Source: Microbacterium sp. EST19A
GTDB lineage: Bacteria; Actinomycetota; Actinomycetes; Actinomycetales; Microbacteriaceae
Assembly (NCBI RefSeq): GCF_019969685.1
Contig: NZ_JAHXYZ010000001.1
Location: 1 to 64,000, forward strand
Length of the DNA stretch: 64,000 bases
Direction: 5' to 3'
Of the stretch, positions 1 through 9,668 are shown piece after piece (position 1 is the first letter of the stretch; each line of letters starts with the position of its first letter). Under the pieces are notes generated by a model, which had not been told where the DNA came from, made no database searches, and worked only from the letters and a program-made list of their open reading frames with translations. The position numbers and the translations under genes were made by a program.

Positions 1-149
1 AGCCGAAAAACGACTGAACGAGGATAATTTGGCATTTGACAAGTGCACGCTGTTGAGTTCTCAAGGATCGGATGCTCCCACGACCCAGTCATCACAACCA
101 GGCCCGCAGGGCAACTTCTCTATCTTACTGATCTCGTTCCCGGTGTCAA
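1..149 (-). promoter_or_regulatory. rRNA operon promoter and 16S leader; operon lies beyond the left edge
   Basis: On the minus strand a TTGACA -35 box (149..144) and a TAAGAT -10 box (127..122) are 16 bp apart. The leader that follows holds the near-palindrome TTGAGAACTCAACAG (64..50), an element I recognise from 16S rRNA leaders of Microbacteriaceae and other Actinobacteria. I infer that the 16S gene starts just past position 1 and is transcribed leftwards. I see no gene in 150-385, only upstream promoter DNA; short reading frames there have no ribosome binding site or recognisable product. Confidence 0.65.
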
Positions 150-385
150 ATCGCCTTCCGGCGACCTGCTCGTGGGCACGAGCCAGTTCCTTCAGCCCGG
201 ACACTCAGAGAGTTGTTCGGGATTCGGGAGGTGTTCGATGCTTGACGGGAGCCGGTCCGAGGACCTCCGCTCAACCGTTTGGGGCGAACAAGTAATAACT
301 TACGCGGATCCCGGGGGTCGGGCAAATCCAGGCCGACCGCCGGGCGTGTCGTGCCGGATTCCGCGTCAGGGCGCCCGCAGACGGC

Positions 386-1165
386 TCACTTGGTGACCAC
401 GCACGTGCGGAAGTAGATGAGGTTGGCCGCGGCGAAGGAGCCGTCCGGTGACTCGATGACGTCCAGGACACCCTCCACATAGCTGTTGTGAAGATCGATG
501 GAGGCAGTGGTGAGCCCCGCGTAGTCCAGGACCTCATAGGCGCCCTGCCATCCGGCTATCGCATCGGCGATGTACAGCTCGACATCGCTGTGCTCCATAC
601 CGAAGGAGTCGTACACCGGGGTCATGCTCTCCGCCTGGGCTTCTGCGGCGCCGTCCAGGCCTTGCCGGGCCGCCTGGCACATCAGTCCTTTCAGCACCTT
701 CTGCTCCAGCGCATCGACGACCGCTCGGAACTCGGGGGTGGGCTGTGTGCGCATGCGCGCGTTGACCAGCCGGATCGCGTCGTCGCTGATGCTGATCTCC
801 CAGCCGATCGCGAGTTGGAGAACGGCGTCGAGCTCCTTGTAGAACGAGACCCACCGTTCCCCGGAAGCGAGCAGCGTCCGCTCCTCGTCGGTGAGCTGGG
901 CACCCGAACGGACGGCATCGTCCGCCTGACGCATGGCGTCGTCGAGCTCGGCAGGAACCTCGATGGCGCTCTTCCGGGCGAACACGGTGATGTCGTCGAG
1001 GTACCCGCTGAGGCTGGAGCTCGCATCCTGCACACCGATCCTGAGTACACCGCGCAAGGCGCTGGCGCTTCCGCCACTGCAGGATGTCAGCGCCAGAACG
1101 AGAGCAGCGTACGCGGCGATGGCGGTCGTCAGGCGTGCGCCCGACCGGAAGATCTCGCGGGACAT
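386..1165 (-). CDS. Predicted lipoprotein of unknown function
   Basis: 259 aa, starting at the ATG for MSREIFRSGARL. Residues 12-28 are a hydrophobic signal ending in the lipobox L26-T-S-C29, so the protein should be exported, lipidated on C29 and anchored on the outer face of the membrane. The rest is mostly helical and soluble, with two further cysteines (in GLMCQAA and YFRTCVV) that could form a disulfide. I recognise no family. The start follows the stop of the 81-aa gene upstream with one base between (TGA-C-ATG), so the two are probably translationally coupled. The reading frame stays open further upstream, but that extension is arginine-rich antisense-like sequence and would bury the signal peptide. 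Confidence 0.75.
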   Translation of the reverse strand: MSREIFRSGARLTTAIAAYAALVLALTSCSGGSASALRGVLRIGVQDASSSLSGYLDDITVFARKSAIEVPAELDDAMRQADDAVRSGAQLTDEERTLLASGERWVSFYKELDAVLQLAIGWEISISDDAIRLVNARMRTQPTPEFRAVVDALEQKVLKGLMCQAARQGLDGAAEAQAESMTPVYDSFGMEHSDVELYIADAIAGWQGAYEVLDYAGLTTASIDLHNSYVEGVLDVIESPDGSFAAANLIYFRTCVVTK

Positions 1166-1166
1166 G

Positions 1167-1412
1167 TCACGCCGCCCAGTGACCATACGGGCAGGTCGTG
1201 TTGCCATCGGTGACGAGATGGCCCTGTGCACACACCCGCACCGCCTCGGGCTGAGTCCCGCGCATCGTCCTCCACCAACCGGAGAGGCCGTTCCGCGCCG
1301 TCCGCTGACCGCGCGCGATGGACTCCCATTGCGATAGGGGTTCCGGCCCGATCGTCGTCGGCGTCGGCGGTTGCCGCCTGCCGAACAGCATGTCCCTGAA
1401 GCTCCCAGCCAT
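1167..1412 (-). CDS. Small protein with C-terminal CxxGH / CxxGH zinc-ribbon-like motif
   Basis: 81 aa, preceded by a GGTGGTGA ribosome binding site. The last 20 residues contain CAQGHLV and CPYGHWAA: two Cys-x-x-Gly-His knuckles nine residues apart, which could form a minimal zinc site. The N-terminal part is basic and proline-rich without a recognised domain. It ends one base before the downstream lipoprotein gene, so the two form a coupled two-gene unit beside the rRNA operon. Function unknown. Confidence 0.6.
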   Translation of the reverse strand: MAGSFRDMLFGRRQPPTPTTIGPEPLSQWESIARGQRTARNGLSGWWRTMRGTQPEAVRVCAQGHLVTDGNTTCPYGHWAA

Positions 1413-1547
1413 TTCGTCACCACCCTTGTGACAGTCCCCCAGCTCTCATGAGCTTCCTCTCTCACCCGTGGGCGCGCAAGGGCTTCGCAGACAGCCGTCC
1501 GGCGGCGGCCTTCGTCGACCAGCTCGCACAGCGCCGATGGGGAAAGA

Positions 1548-1579
1548 AGAAAGCCCCCGGCGCGAGCCGGGGGCTTTCT
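1548..1579. terminator. Intrinsic terminator after tRNA-Ala
   Basis: A perfect 13-bp stem (AGAAAGCCCCCGG and its complement) around a six-base loop, with A/T-rich outer ends, immediately 3' of the tRNA-Ala gene. It can work in both directions. Confidence 0.75.
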
Positions 1580-1585
1580 GTTCGG

Positions 1586-1658
1586 TGGACCTAAGGGGAT
1601 TCGAACCCCTGACCTCCTCGATGCGAACGAGGCGCGCTACCAACTGCGCCATAGGCCC
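1586..1658 (-). tRNA. tRNA-Ala (anticodon CGC)
   Basis: 73-nt cloverleaf on the minus strand. The acceptor GGGCCTA pairs with TAGGTCC (one G-U), the anticodon stem CCTCG/CGAGG encloses a TTCGCAT loop with CGC, and the T-arm is GGGGTTCGAATCCCC. CCA is not encoded. It decodes GCG. Confidence 0.95.
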
Positions 1659-1709
1659 GTGAACGGCTTCTACGCTATCACGCCGCGGGAGCCGATCGCA
1701 TCGCGCGCG

Positions 1710-2555
1710 TCAGCCGGCGGCGCGTCGCGAGAGCAGGTCACGGACGTGCGCCTCGATCTCGGCGTCGTCGACGAACCCCATCTGCGCATACGGCGAGCTT
1801 GCGGCCGGCATCTGCACAGGAGCCGGGGGCGCCATCTGCTCGGCCCGCTCGCGCAGGGCAGCGACCCGCGCCGCCTTGCGCCGCTCTTCCTGAGCCTCGA
1901 TCTCGGCGCGCGCGGCCTGTGCCCGTGAACCCGCGACCGTCACCAGCGGTTCCGGCAGAGGGCGAGGAGTCCACGTGGCGCGTCCCTGATCATGCAGCTC
2001 CGGCGTGACGCGCTCTCGGACCGGCTCGGCGGCGACCAGCGGTCGACGAGCGGAACGCTGCGCCACCGATGCCATCCGCTGGAGCATGATGCCCGCGACC
2101 ACGACGATCGCACCGCCGACCCACACCAGGAGCTGCGCTCCCGAGGAGAGGATCTGCCACACCCCGAGGCCGGCGACGGCGAGGCCCAGCAGAACAGCCG
2201 TCGTGGCGACCGCGCGCACCCGACGCCGGGCCCGCGCGCGGCGCATCACCGGATCCGCGCGGGTCGCCGCGAGCTCCTGCCGCAACGACTCGAGCTCGGC
2301 GGATTCTCGTTCGGACTGCACCCGCTTGGCGAGCTTCTGCTGTGCGAGGGCCGTGCGCGCGTTGAGCTCCATGCGCACCTCGCCGGGAGTCTCGCTCGTC
2401 TCAGCGAGCACCCGCAGCGCCTGATTCAGACGGACGGCGTTGCGTTCAGCCGCGTTGTACTGGAAACGACCGCGCCAGGACGGCAACAGGTACAGCATCC
2501 ACAGGAGCACGGCGACGAGTACGATCACTCCCCCGCTCAGCACCGGCCCGTCCAT
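1710..2555 (-). CDS. GlpR/SepX-like divisome membrane protein
   Basis: 281 aa. One N-terminal membrane helix (about residues 7-25) is followed by a conserved-looking WRGRFQYNAAERNAVR stretch, a cytoplasmic charged coiled-coil-like segment (60-105), a hairpin of two membrane helices (about 114-158), and a long charged cytoplasmic tail. This layout, next to rimJ and galU, fits the family of Corynebacterium GlpR and Streptomyces SepX, which bind the gephyrin-like protein Glp or other divisome parts. The usual partner gene glp/moeA, found between galU and rimJ in mycobacteria and corynebacteria, is absent here. The family call rests on topology and gene order. Confidence 0.55.
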   Translation of the reverse strand: MDGPVLSGGVIVLVAVLLWMLYLLPSWRGRFQYNAAERNAVRLNQALRVLAETSETPGEVRMELNARTALAQQKLAKRVQSERESAELESLRQELAATRADPVMRRARARRRVRAVATTAVLLGLAVAGLGVWQILSSGAQLLVWVGGAIVVVAGIMLQRMASVAQRSARRPLVAAEPVRERVTPELHDQGRATWTPRPLPEPLVTVAGSRAQAARAEIEAQEERRKAARVAALRERAEQMAPPAPVQMPAASSPYAQMGFVDDAEIEAHVRDLLSRRAAG

Positions 2556-2645
2556 AGGGTCAACGGTAAGGGCTGACCGGCGCTGTACCGCGCAGGCGGA
2601 GCGTGTCGCGGCGACTCCGTCTCCGAACAGGCCCGAGACCGCGGC

Positions 2646-3275
2646 TCAGAGGGCGATGCGGTCGGACGGCGGCACCGTCGCGGCATCCGGCGGCACCTGG
2701 CCGTTCAGCCAGCGCGCGAGCACGCCCTGCGGCACGTCCTCCCGGGTCAGCGAGAACGCGTAGTGGTCGCGCCAGTCCCCGTCGATGTGGATGTAGCGCC
2801 GGCGCAGTCCCTCGTACCGGAAGCCGAGCTTCTGCACGATGCGCAGGCTCGCCGCGTTCTCGGGACGGATGCAGATCTCCATCCGGTGCAGGCCGTACTC
2901 GGTGAAGCAGGCGTCGGTCGCGAGGGCGACGGCCGTCGGCGTGATCCCGCGTCCGGCGAACCGTTCGCTCACCCAGTAGCCGATGGTCGCCGAGCAGAGC
3001 GATCCGCGGGCGACACCCCATACATTGAGCTGGCCGGCCACCTCGCCTTCGTACTCCATGACGAACGGATACCCCGAGCCGTCGCGGTACTGCTGCAGCA
3101 GACGCCGGATGCTGAGGCGCATGTCGAACGACACCGATCCATACGGAACGGTGGCCTCCCACGGCTGCAGCCACGACCGGTTCGCGAGCAGCTCGTGCTG
3201 CAGCGGACGAGCGTCCTTCGTGCGCACGAGCCGGAGCTCGATCGGACCGTGTCGCATTCCCGTCGCCAGATCCAT
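2646..3275 (-). CDS. rimJ: RimJ/RimL-type GNAT N-acetyltransferase
   Basis: 209 aa with the full GNAT fold. The acetyl-CoA loop is FAGRGITPTAVALATDA (about 112-128), followed by LHRMEICIRPENAASLRIVQ and KLGFRYEG. The RimJ family acetylates N-terminal residues of ribosomal proteins such as S5, but the substrate here cannot be read from sequence. It starts 27 bp after galU on the same strand. An internal Met at residue 7 is an alternative start. Confidence 0.85.
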   Translation of the reverse strand: MDLATGMRHGPIELRLVRTKDARPLQHELLANRSWLQPWEATVPYGSVSFDMRLSIRRLLQQYRDGSGYPFVMEYEGEVAGQLNVWGVARGSLCSATIGYWVSERFAGRGITPTAVALATDACFTEYGLHRMEICIRPENAASLRIVQKLGFRYEGLRRRYIHIDGDWRDHYAFSLTREDVPQGVLARWLNGQVPPDAATVPPSDRIAL

Positions 3276-3302
3276 GAGTCGTCCCGACGCCCGCAGAGTC
3301 GC

Positions 3303-4190
<888 letters not shown>

Positions 4191-4231
4191 CCTCACAGCC
4201 TAGTGGTCGTCACCGCCGTAGACTCGGAGCC

Positions 4232-4828
4232 ATGTCGAACGACGTCGAACACGCCAAGCGCGCACTCCGCGCGGAGCTGCGTGAGCGACGCCAGCTGCTC
4301 TCGGATGCGCAGCGCGATGCCGCGGCATCCGCGATCGGAGAACGCCTCGACCTCCTCGTCGACGAGCTCGGCGCTCGATCCATCTCCTGCTTCCTCTCCA
4401 CCACCACCGAGCCCGGCACCCGCGATTTCGTGACCAGGGCGGTGCGCCGCGGCATCCGAGTGCTGCTGCCGATCACCCGTGCCGACGGCCTGCTGGACTG
4501 GGCGGTCGCGACCGATGACGACGAGATCGCCGAGGGGCTCTTCGGACTCCCGGAGCCGACCGGCGAAGTGCTGGGACCGATCGCCGTCAACGACGTCGAC
4601 CTCATGATCGTCCCCGCCGCGGCCGTCGACCGCGCAGGGATGCGGATGGGCTGGGGCCGCGGCTACTTCGACAAGACCATCGGTTCCATGGAGAAGTGCC
4701 CGCCCGTGTACGCCGTGATCTATGATTCCGAGATACTCGACTCCCTGCCGCGGGAGGTGCACGACCAGCCGGTGAACGGCGTCGTGACCCCGACGCAGAC
4801 CCTCGAACTGTCGCCCACGCGACGCTGA
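4232..4828 (+). CDS. 5-formyltetrahydrofolate cyclo-ligase
   Basis: 198 aa. Converts 5-formyl-THF to 5,10-methenyl-THF using ATP, a folate salvage and repair step. The family signature MGWGRGYFDKTI is at about 139-150, and an N-terminal K-R-R helix (KRALRAELRERRQ) precedes it. A TAGACT -10 box (4219-4224) seven bases upstream predicts a leaderless transcript. The fmdB-like gene follows 15 bp downstream. Confidence 0.9.
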   Translation: MSNDVEHAKRALRAELRERRQLLSDAQRDAAASAIGERLDLLVDELGARSISCFLSTTTEPGTRDFVTRAVRRGIRVLLPITRADGLLDWAVATDDDEIAEGLFGLPEPTGEVLGPIAVNDVDLMIVPAAAVDRAGMRMGWGRGYFDKTIGSMEKCPPVYAVIYDSEILDSLPREVHDQPVNGVVTPTQTLELSPTRR

Positions 4829-4843
4829 CCCGCAAGGACCTCC

Positions 4844-5116
4844 ATGCCCACCTATGCCTATGCCTGCACATCGTGCGGACACCGTTTCGACGCCGTGCAG
4901 AGCTTCTCGGACGACGCGCTCACCGAGTGCCCCGAATGCGGCGGCACGCTGCGCAAGCAGTACGGCTCGATCGGCGTGACGTTCAACGGCTCGGGGTTCT
5001 ACCGCACGGACTCGCGCGCCAAATCGGGCGGATCGGGTGAGGGTTCGGCATCATCGAAGGCGGAGTCGAAGACGAGCGCCGCACCGGCAGCTGCGTCGAC
5101 TCCGACCTCTTCCTGA
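4844..5116 (+). CDS. FmdB-family zinc-ribbon protein
   Basis: 90 aa. The first 45 residues form a zinc ribbon (YACTSCGHRFD ... CPECGGTLRK), and a glycine-rich linker and Ala/Ser/Thr tail follow. FmdB-type proteins are small putative regulators or redox-linked zinc proteins of poorly known role. The order fthC-fmdB-mscL is conserved in many Actinobacteria. The ribosome binding site is AAGGACC, eight bases before the ATG. Confidence 0.88.
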   Translation: MPTYAYACTSCGHRFDAVQSFSDDALTECPECGGTLRKQYGSIGVTFNGSGFYRTDSRAKSGGSGEGSASSKAESKTSAAPAAASTPTSS

Positions 5117-5140
5117 GGTCCCGACCCGTTGGGAGTTCCC

Positions 5141-5566
5141 ATGCTCAAAGGCTTCAAGGATTTCATCCTCCGCGGCAATGTGATCGATCTCGCCGTCGCC
5201 GTGGTCATCGGCGGTGCGTTCACCGCCATCGTCAACTCCGTGGTGTCGACCATCATCACGCCGCTCGTCTCGCTGTTCTTCAAGGCGGATGCGACGGGCA
5301 AGTTCGGCCCGCAGCTCACGAGCATCTACGGTGACACGGTCACCTTCCCGCTCGGCGAACTGGTCTCGGCGATCATCAGCTTCCTCGCCGTCGCGGTGGT
5401 CGTGTACTTCGTGTTCGTCCTCCCGATGAACACCTTCAAGGCGCACGTCGAAGCCCGCAAGGGCACGCGTGCAGAGGCGCCCGCAGACGAGCCGGCGGCA
5501 GCCACCGAGGCCGAGCTGCTCGTGGAGATCCGCGACCTGCTGAAGAGCCAGCGCAGCGCTCAGTAG
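5141..5566 (+). CDS. mscL: Large-conductance mechanosensitive channel
   Basis: 141 aa. A pentameric stretch-gated pore that releases solutes on hypo-osmotic shock. The conserved N-terminal amphipathic segment [20 protein letters not shown] leads into TM1, and TM2 is around residues 75-98. A C-terminal helix with a charged tail follows. The start is the ATG at 5141 with GGGAG upstream; an in-frame TTG at 5129 would only add residues absent from the family. The 3' end overlaps the convergent gene by 7 bp. Confidence 0.93.
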   Translation: MLKGFKDFILRGNVIDLAVAVVIGGAFTAIVNSVVSTIITPLVSLFFKADATGKFGPQLTSIYGDTVTFPLGELVSAIISFLAVAVVVYFVFVLPMNTFKAHVEARKGTRAEAPADEPAAATEAELLVEIRDLLKSQRSAQ

Positions 5567-5778
5567 TGCGGAGGCACGTCCTGGATGAGCCGGTCGTCGT
5601 TCGGACCCTTCGGTCCGCGCGGTCGGCGCTTCCGGGATGGTGCCGCATCCTCGCCGGCGTCGGGAGCCGACTCCGGCGAGGGATCGCTGCCCGGCACCGG
5701 AGTGAGCCGCGCTCTCCGCGCGCCGGAGACCCGCTCGACCCGCTGGCGCTTCGACTGGTCGTCGGGCTGCTCAGTCAT
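5560..5778 (-). CDS. Small charged protein of unknown function
   Basis: 72 aa, very rich in Arg, Lys, Asp and Pro, with no membrane segment or recognised domain; the middle looks disordered. Its ATG overlaps the stop codon of the large helicase-like gene by eight bases, so it is probably translated by coupling to it. The 3' end overlaps mscL from the other strand by 7 bp. No function can be assigned. Confidence 0.55.
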   Translation of the reverse strand: MTEQPDDQSKRQRVERVSGARRARLTPVPGSDPSPESAPDAGEDAAPSRKRRPRGPKGPNDDRLIQDVPPHY

Positions 5779-8700
5779 TCTCGGTGTCGAGGATGTCGAT
5801 CGGCTGCGTGTCGTTCTCGGCTCTCGGCGCCGACTCGGAGATGCCGAGCACGCCGGCGATCCGCGTCGCCGCCGTCGCCGGATCGCTGTACAGGTCGAAT
5901 GCGTGCACGCGCACGTAGTGCCAGCCGAGGCGGCGGAGCACGTGCGGCCGAAGCCGCAGGGTCTCGCGCAGCGACTCGCCCCGGGACTCCGGGTCGGATT
6001 CGATCACGACGGCCTTGCCGTCATGCTGCGCGACCAGCGGAAGGAGCCCGCGGTAGTCGACGTCGACCGAGGCGCCGAGTCGTCGCAGCTCGCGCGCCAG
6101 CGCGAGCGTGAGCGGGTCGGCGAGGTCTTCCAGGCGTGCGTCCCTGCTGCGACCCGCGAGCCCGCCGAGGATCGACATCAGCGTGGCGGCGCCGTGCTCG
6201 AGACGCCCGTCGTCGAACGAGGAGGGGCGGATGGAGGAGACGATCACCATCGACCTGCGCGCGCGGGTCATGCCCACCGTGAGCAGCCGCTCGCCGTCGG
6301 GGGTCGAGAGGTCGCCGAAGTCGCTGAGCACGCGACCGTGCTTGGTGAGACCGAAGCCGAGCGAGAAGATCACGCGGTCCCGGCTCTCCGCGACCGACTC
6401 CTCCAGGGTGAGCACGGCGAAGGGCTCTGCGGTGTCGCGCCCGACGAAGTCGGCGACATCGGATCGCCCGGCGAACGCGGACGTCACGGCGGCACGGACC
6501 CGTTCCGCATGGCGGGTGCTCGCGGTGACGACCATCAGGGACTCCGCGGGCCGGTGGATCGCATGCTCGACGACGAGGGTCACGACCCTGGCGACTTCGG
6601 CATCCGGGCTCTCGACGGCGCCCGACACGGGGTCCGGCGCACCGGTCCCGCCCTCGACGTAGTCGACCGTCAGGCTGCCTCGTCCGAGATAGGAACCGGC
6701 CCACGGCAGCGACACGATCTCGCCGCCGTAGAAGGCGTCGTTGATGAGCTCGGCGAGGTCCTCTCCGCCGGCGCGGTAGCTGCGGGTGAGCGTCATGACC
6801 GGCAGGAGCTCGGACAGACGCTCGAAGACGGAGACGTCATCGAACGGAAGCTCCGCCTCCCACGACTCCACCGGGTCCACGGCGATGTGGAAGGGGGTGG
6901 GACGCTGCGTCACAGGATCGCCGAACGCCACGATCTGGCGGGCGCGACGGATCGCCGGTGCCGCCTCCGCGAGATTGATCGCCGCGGCATCCACGAGGAG
7001 CACGGCGTCGAACTCGACGGAGTCCGGGATCTCCGGCACGAGATAGGGAGACGAGATCCAGACCGGGGCGAGCACATCGACGAGCGTCGGCGCGGCGCTC
7101 ACGACCTCCGCGGTCGTCGTCGCGGGCTGAGTCAGCGCGCGACGGAGATGCTGCGACTGCTGCGGCTCGTCGACGATGGCGATCCGCCACTGGTTCGCGA
7201 GCTGCCAGGCGAGCAGTGGACCGGCCATCGCCGCGTGAGCTTCGTCGACGAGCCGGAAGTCGCGTTCGAGCCGATCGACGACGGCCGTGTTGGCGCCGAG
7301 GAGAGCACGGTTGTCCTGGAGCGCACGCTCGAGCAGCGACTGCCACCACGCGAACTCGAGCTCGTCCCCGACCCGCGCCTCGGAGACGTGGCGCACCGAG
7401 AGCTCCGCGAGCAGCGGCTCCAGCCCGAGCAGGGCGAGCCGGTCGCGCAGCTGCGCGCGCTCGACGAGGTTGTCGAAGACGTCGGACTTCTCGGCGAGGC
7501 CGGCCAGCGTGCGGACCAGCCGCGCGACGGGAAGCGTCGCCAGGGGCTCGCGACGTCCGAGCGCCGCGTCGAGCTCGGCGAGCTCCGCCTCGACCCGCTG
7601 CCACGACGATGCGACGTCGGCGAGCCCCAGCGGGACCTCCGGCGCGACGCCCGCCTCGACGCACCGCTGCCACTGCGTGCGCTGCGACTGGATGCGCAGC
7701 AGCGCCTCGTGCATCTCGGTGACGTGGACTCCGGGGCGCACGTACTCCTTCGCCAGACGGCGCAGTCGTCGTCGATTGGCGGCCGACAGCCCGGGGGCGT
7801 CGCGGCGCGAGCCGTGAGCCTGGATCAGCTCCCCGAGCGGGCGCTCGAAGACCGTGGGGCTGAACCGGTCGAGGGAATCGCGGATGCCCTCGAGCAGCCG
7901 CAGATACTCGCCGAGCTCGTCGATCGTCGCGAACGGCCGCATGTGCGTCTGCGCGATCAGCTCGTAACCGCGTTCCAGGAGCGCGGGCACGCTGCTCGAG
8001 TGCAGCCGGCCGGCGAGCTCATGTGCGGCGCGGGCGGCCTCGGTGCTGCCGAACGTCACTCCGTACCAGGGCGAGTCGTCGGGTCCGAAGCGGAACTCGC
8101 CGAGGCGCGCGGCCTGCGCCAGCGCAGCAGCCGCGTCCGTCCGGTCCGCGGCCAGGCGGCTGAGAGCATCGGGTCCCAGCCGCGCCGTGGTCGACGGCGG
8201 CACCGGGAGCGAGGCGAGCCGAGTGAGGTGACGGGTCGCATCGAGGACAGAGGCCTCGGTTCCGGCGATGGGGGTCGAGAGCGCCTGACGGTAGTCGCGC
8301 AGCACGGTGCGCAGGCGCACGAGCGCGTCATCCACCTCGCTCACCTTGGGAGCCGCGGCCTTCTCGTTGCGTCCGATCGCGCGGACGAGGTCGCGACGGA
8401 CGCTGGCCGGTGAGATGGCGAGACCGTCGAGTCCGATGCCGGCGAGCCGGTGCCGTACGCCGTCGAGCGTGGAGCGGCGCGCCGAGACGACAAGGACGCG
8501 CTTCCCGCCGCGCACGAGTTCGCCGAGCGCGTTGATGACCGTCTGCGTGCCCCCGGTGCCGGGAAGCGTGGCCACCGTGATCGAGTGCCCGGCGGCGATG
8601 CGCGCGAGAACCGCCTCCTGCTCTGCATCCGCATCGAGGAGGAGATTGTCGGATGCCGGAGCACGGTCGTCCGGAGAGGTGTGATGCGGCGCCGCGCGCG

Positions 8701-9490
8701 GCGCGGACACCTGCTCGCGATCGTCGACGTGACCGTTCAGCGCGTTCAGGACGACGTGATCGAGGCTGCCGCCGTCACGGGACATCACCCCGGCGACGTC
8801 GGCGAACGTGGAGACGACGAGCCGCGGCTCGACCGAGAAGGTGTCGATCGAGCGTGTCGTCGCCCGGAGGCTGTCGATCACGGGCTGCGGCTTGAAGATG
8901 CCGCCGTCGTAGGCCAGTGCGGCGAGGGAGGCCGCATCGATCGTCAGGCCGAAGTGCTCGCGCGCGATGCGCACGAGCTCGGGGTTCACCTCGAACGCGC
9001 CCTGCAGCTTGAGCTCGAAGTCGGAGTGATGGCGGCGGATGGCCAGCGGCCGCAGCAGGACCGGCGCGGCGAATCCTGCGCCGCCGATCCGCCAGTGCGC
9101 GACGCCGACCGCGAGGTGCACGGCCTCGATCCCCCGTACAGTCCGCAGCTCGGTGTTCTTGGCCGTGATGCGCTCCGCCGCGAGCCGGGCGGTGCGCAGC
9201 CCCACCTCGTCGCGGAACAGGTTCGACAGGAGCGTGGACTTCCCGGTGATGAACTGGGGAAGGCTGCCCGGATGCGCCTTCGAGATGTCGATGCCGGATT
9301 CCGGTCCGTCGCGGAAGCTGACGAGCGGGGACGGCCCTCCGAGATCGGCGGCCTCCGCGCGGAGGCGCGTGCGCTCGGCTTCGGCCGCGTGCGCGATGTC
9401 GACCCCGGTGCCGGAGTCGCGCAGATCGCCGAGGGTCACAGCGGCGTCCGCCACTGCGTCATCCGCAGACCTGTCTTCACGTCGCCACAC
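5771..9490 (-). CDS. Large SF1-helicase-like protein with altered Walker motifs and a C-terminal nuclease-like domain
   Basis: 1239 aa. The start is the GTG at 9490, because a TAGGGT -10 box lies seven bases upstream. The architecture resembles large superfamily-1 helicases of the DUF4011 type: an N-terminal domain (1-290), a RecA-like core, a long helical insert (about 390-780), the second half of the core, and a restriction-endonuclease-like tail (about 1130-1235; LVAQHDGKAVVIESD ... LRRLGWHYVRVHAFD). The P-loop reads LPGTGGTQT, with glycine at residue 314 instead of the ATP-binding lysine. Motif II reads LLVDAAAIN, with alanine at 835 where Glu is expected. Motif VI (GMTRARRSMVIV) keeps its arginine. 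ATP hydrolysis is therefore doubtful. The tail looks like the nuclease domains that end such helicases in restriction-type defence genes, but I cannot align its catalytic residues with certainty. Confidence 0.75.
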   Translation of the reverse strand: MWRREDRSADDAVADAAVTLGDLRDSGTGVDIAHAAEAERTRLRAEAADLGGPSPLVSFRDGPESGIDISKAHPGSLPQFITGKSTLLSNLFRDEVGLRTARLAAERITAKNTELRTVRGIEAVHLAVGVAHWRIGGAGFAAPVLLRPLAIRRHHSDFELKLQGAFEVNPELVRIAREHFGLTIDAASLAALAYDGGIFKPQPVIDSLRATTRSIDTFSVEPRLVVSTFADVAGVMSRDGGSLDHVVLNALNGHVDDREQVSAPRAAPHHTSPDDRAPASDNLLLDADAEQEAVLARIAAGHSITVATLPGTGGTQTVINALGELVRGGKRVLVVSARRSTLDGVRHRLAGIGLDGLAISPASVRRDLVRAIGRNEKAAAPKVSEVDDALVRLRTVLRDYRQALSTPIAGTEASVLDATRHLTRLASLPVPPSTTARLGPDALSRLAADRTDAAAALAQAARLGEFRFGPDDSPWYGVTFGSTEAARAAHELAGRLHSSSVPALLERGYELIAQTHMRPFATIDELGEYLRLLEGIRDSLDRFSPTVFERPLGELIQAHGSRRDAPGLSAANRRRLRRLAKEYVRPGVHVTEMHEALLRIQSQRTQWQRCVEAGVAPEVPLGLADVASSWQRVEAELAELDAALGRREPLATLPVARLVRTLAGLAEKSDVFDNLVERAQLRDRLALLGLEPLLAELSVRHVSEARVGDELEFAWWQSLLERALQDNRALLGANTAVVDRLERDFRLVDEAHAAMAGPLLAWQLANQWRIAIVDEPQQSQHLRRALTQPATTTAEVVSAAPTLVDVLAPVWISSPYLVPEIPDSVEFDAVLLVDAAAINLAEAAPAIRRARQIVAFGDPVTQRPTPFHIAVDPVESWEAELPFDDVSVFERLSELLPVMTLTRSYRAGGEDLAELINDAFYGGEIVSLPWAGSYLGRGSLTVDYVEGGTGAPDPVSGAVESPDAEVARVVTLVVEHAIHRPAESLMVVTASTRHAERVRAAVTSAFAGRSDVADFVGRDTAEPFAVLTLEESVAESRDRVIFSLGFGLTKHGRVLSDFGDLSTPDGERLLTVGMTRARRSMVIVSSIRPSSFDDGRLEHGAATLMSILGGLAGRSRDARLEDLADPLTLALARELRRLGASVDVDYRGLLPLVAQHDGKAVVIESDPESRGESLRETLRLRPHVLRRLGWHYVRVHAFDLYSDPATAATRIAGVLGISESAPRAENDTQPIDILDTEND

Positions 9491-9668
9491 ACTAGACACC
9501 CTAGGCGCGGGAAGGCGGGAGCCCGGGTATCCCGGGCGGGTTTCACCGGAATTCTGGCCCTGACGGCCGATCTCCACTGCTCCTGCAACGCAGACTGTGC
9601 GGAAGGATTCTCCACGGAGTGCGTACTGCGGCAGTCTCGAGGTCGTCGCGTCCGGTCAGTATGGGGAC

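Noticed and set aside
5585..8413. Long open frame on the plus strand opposite the helicase-like gene
   Set aside because: Composition is that of an antisense shadow (His/Arg/Val-rich, no motifs). The minus-strand frame has recognisable helicase motifs and a promoter.
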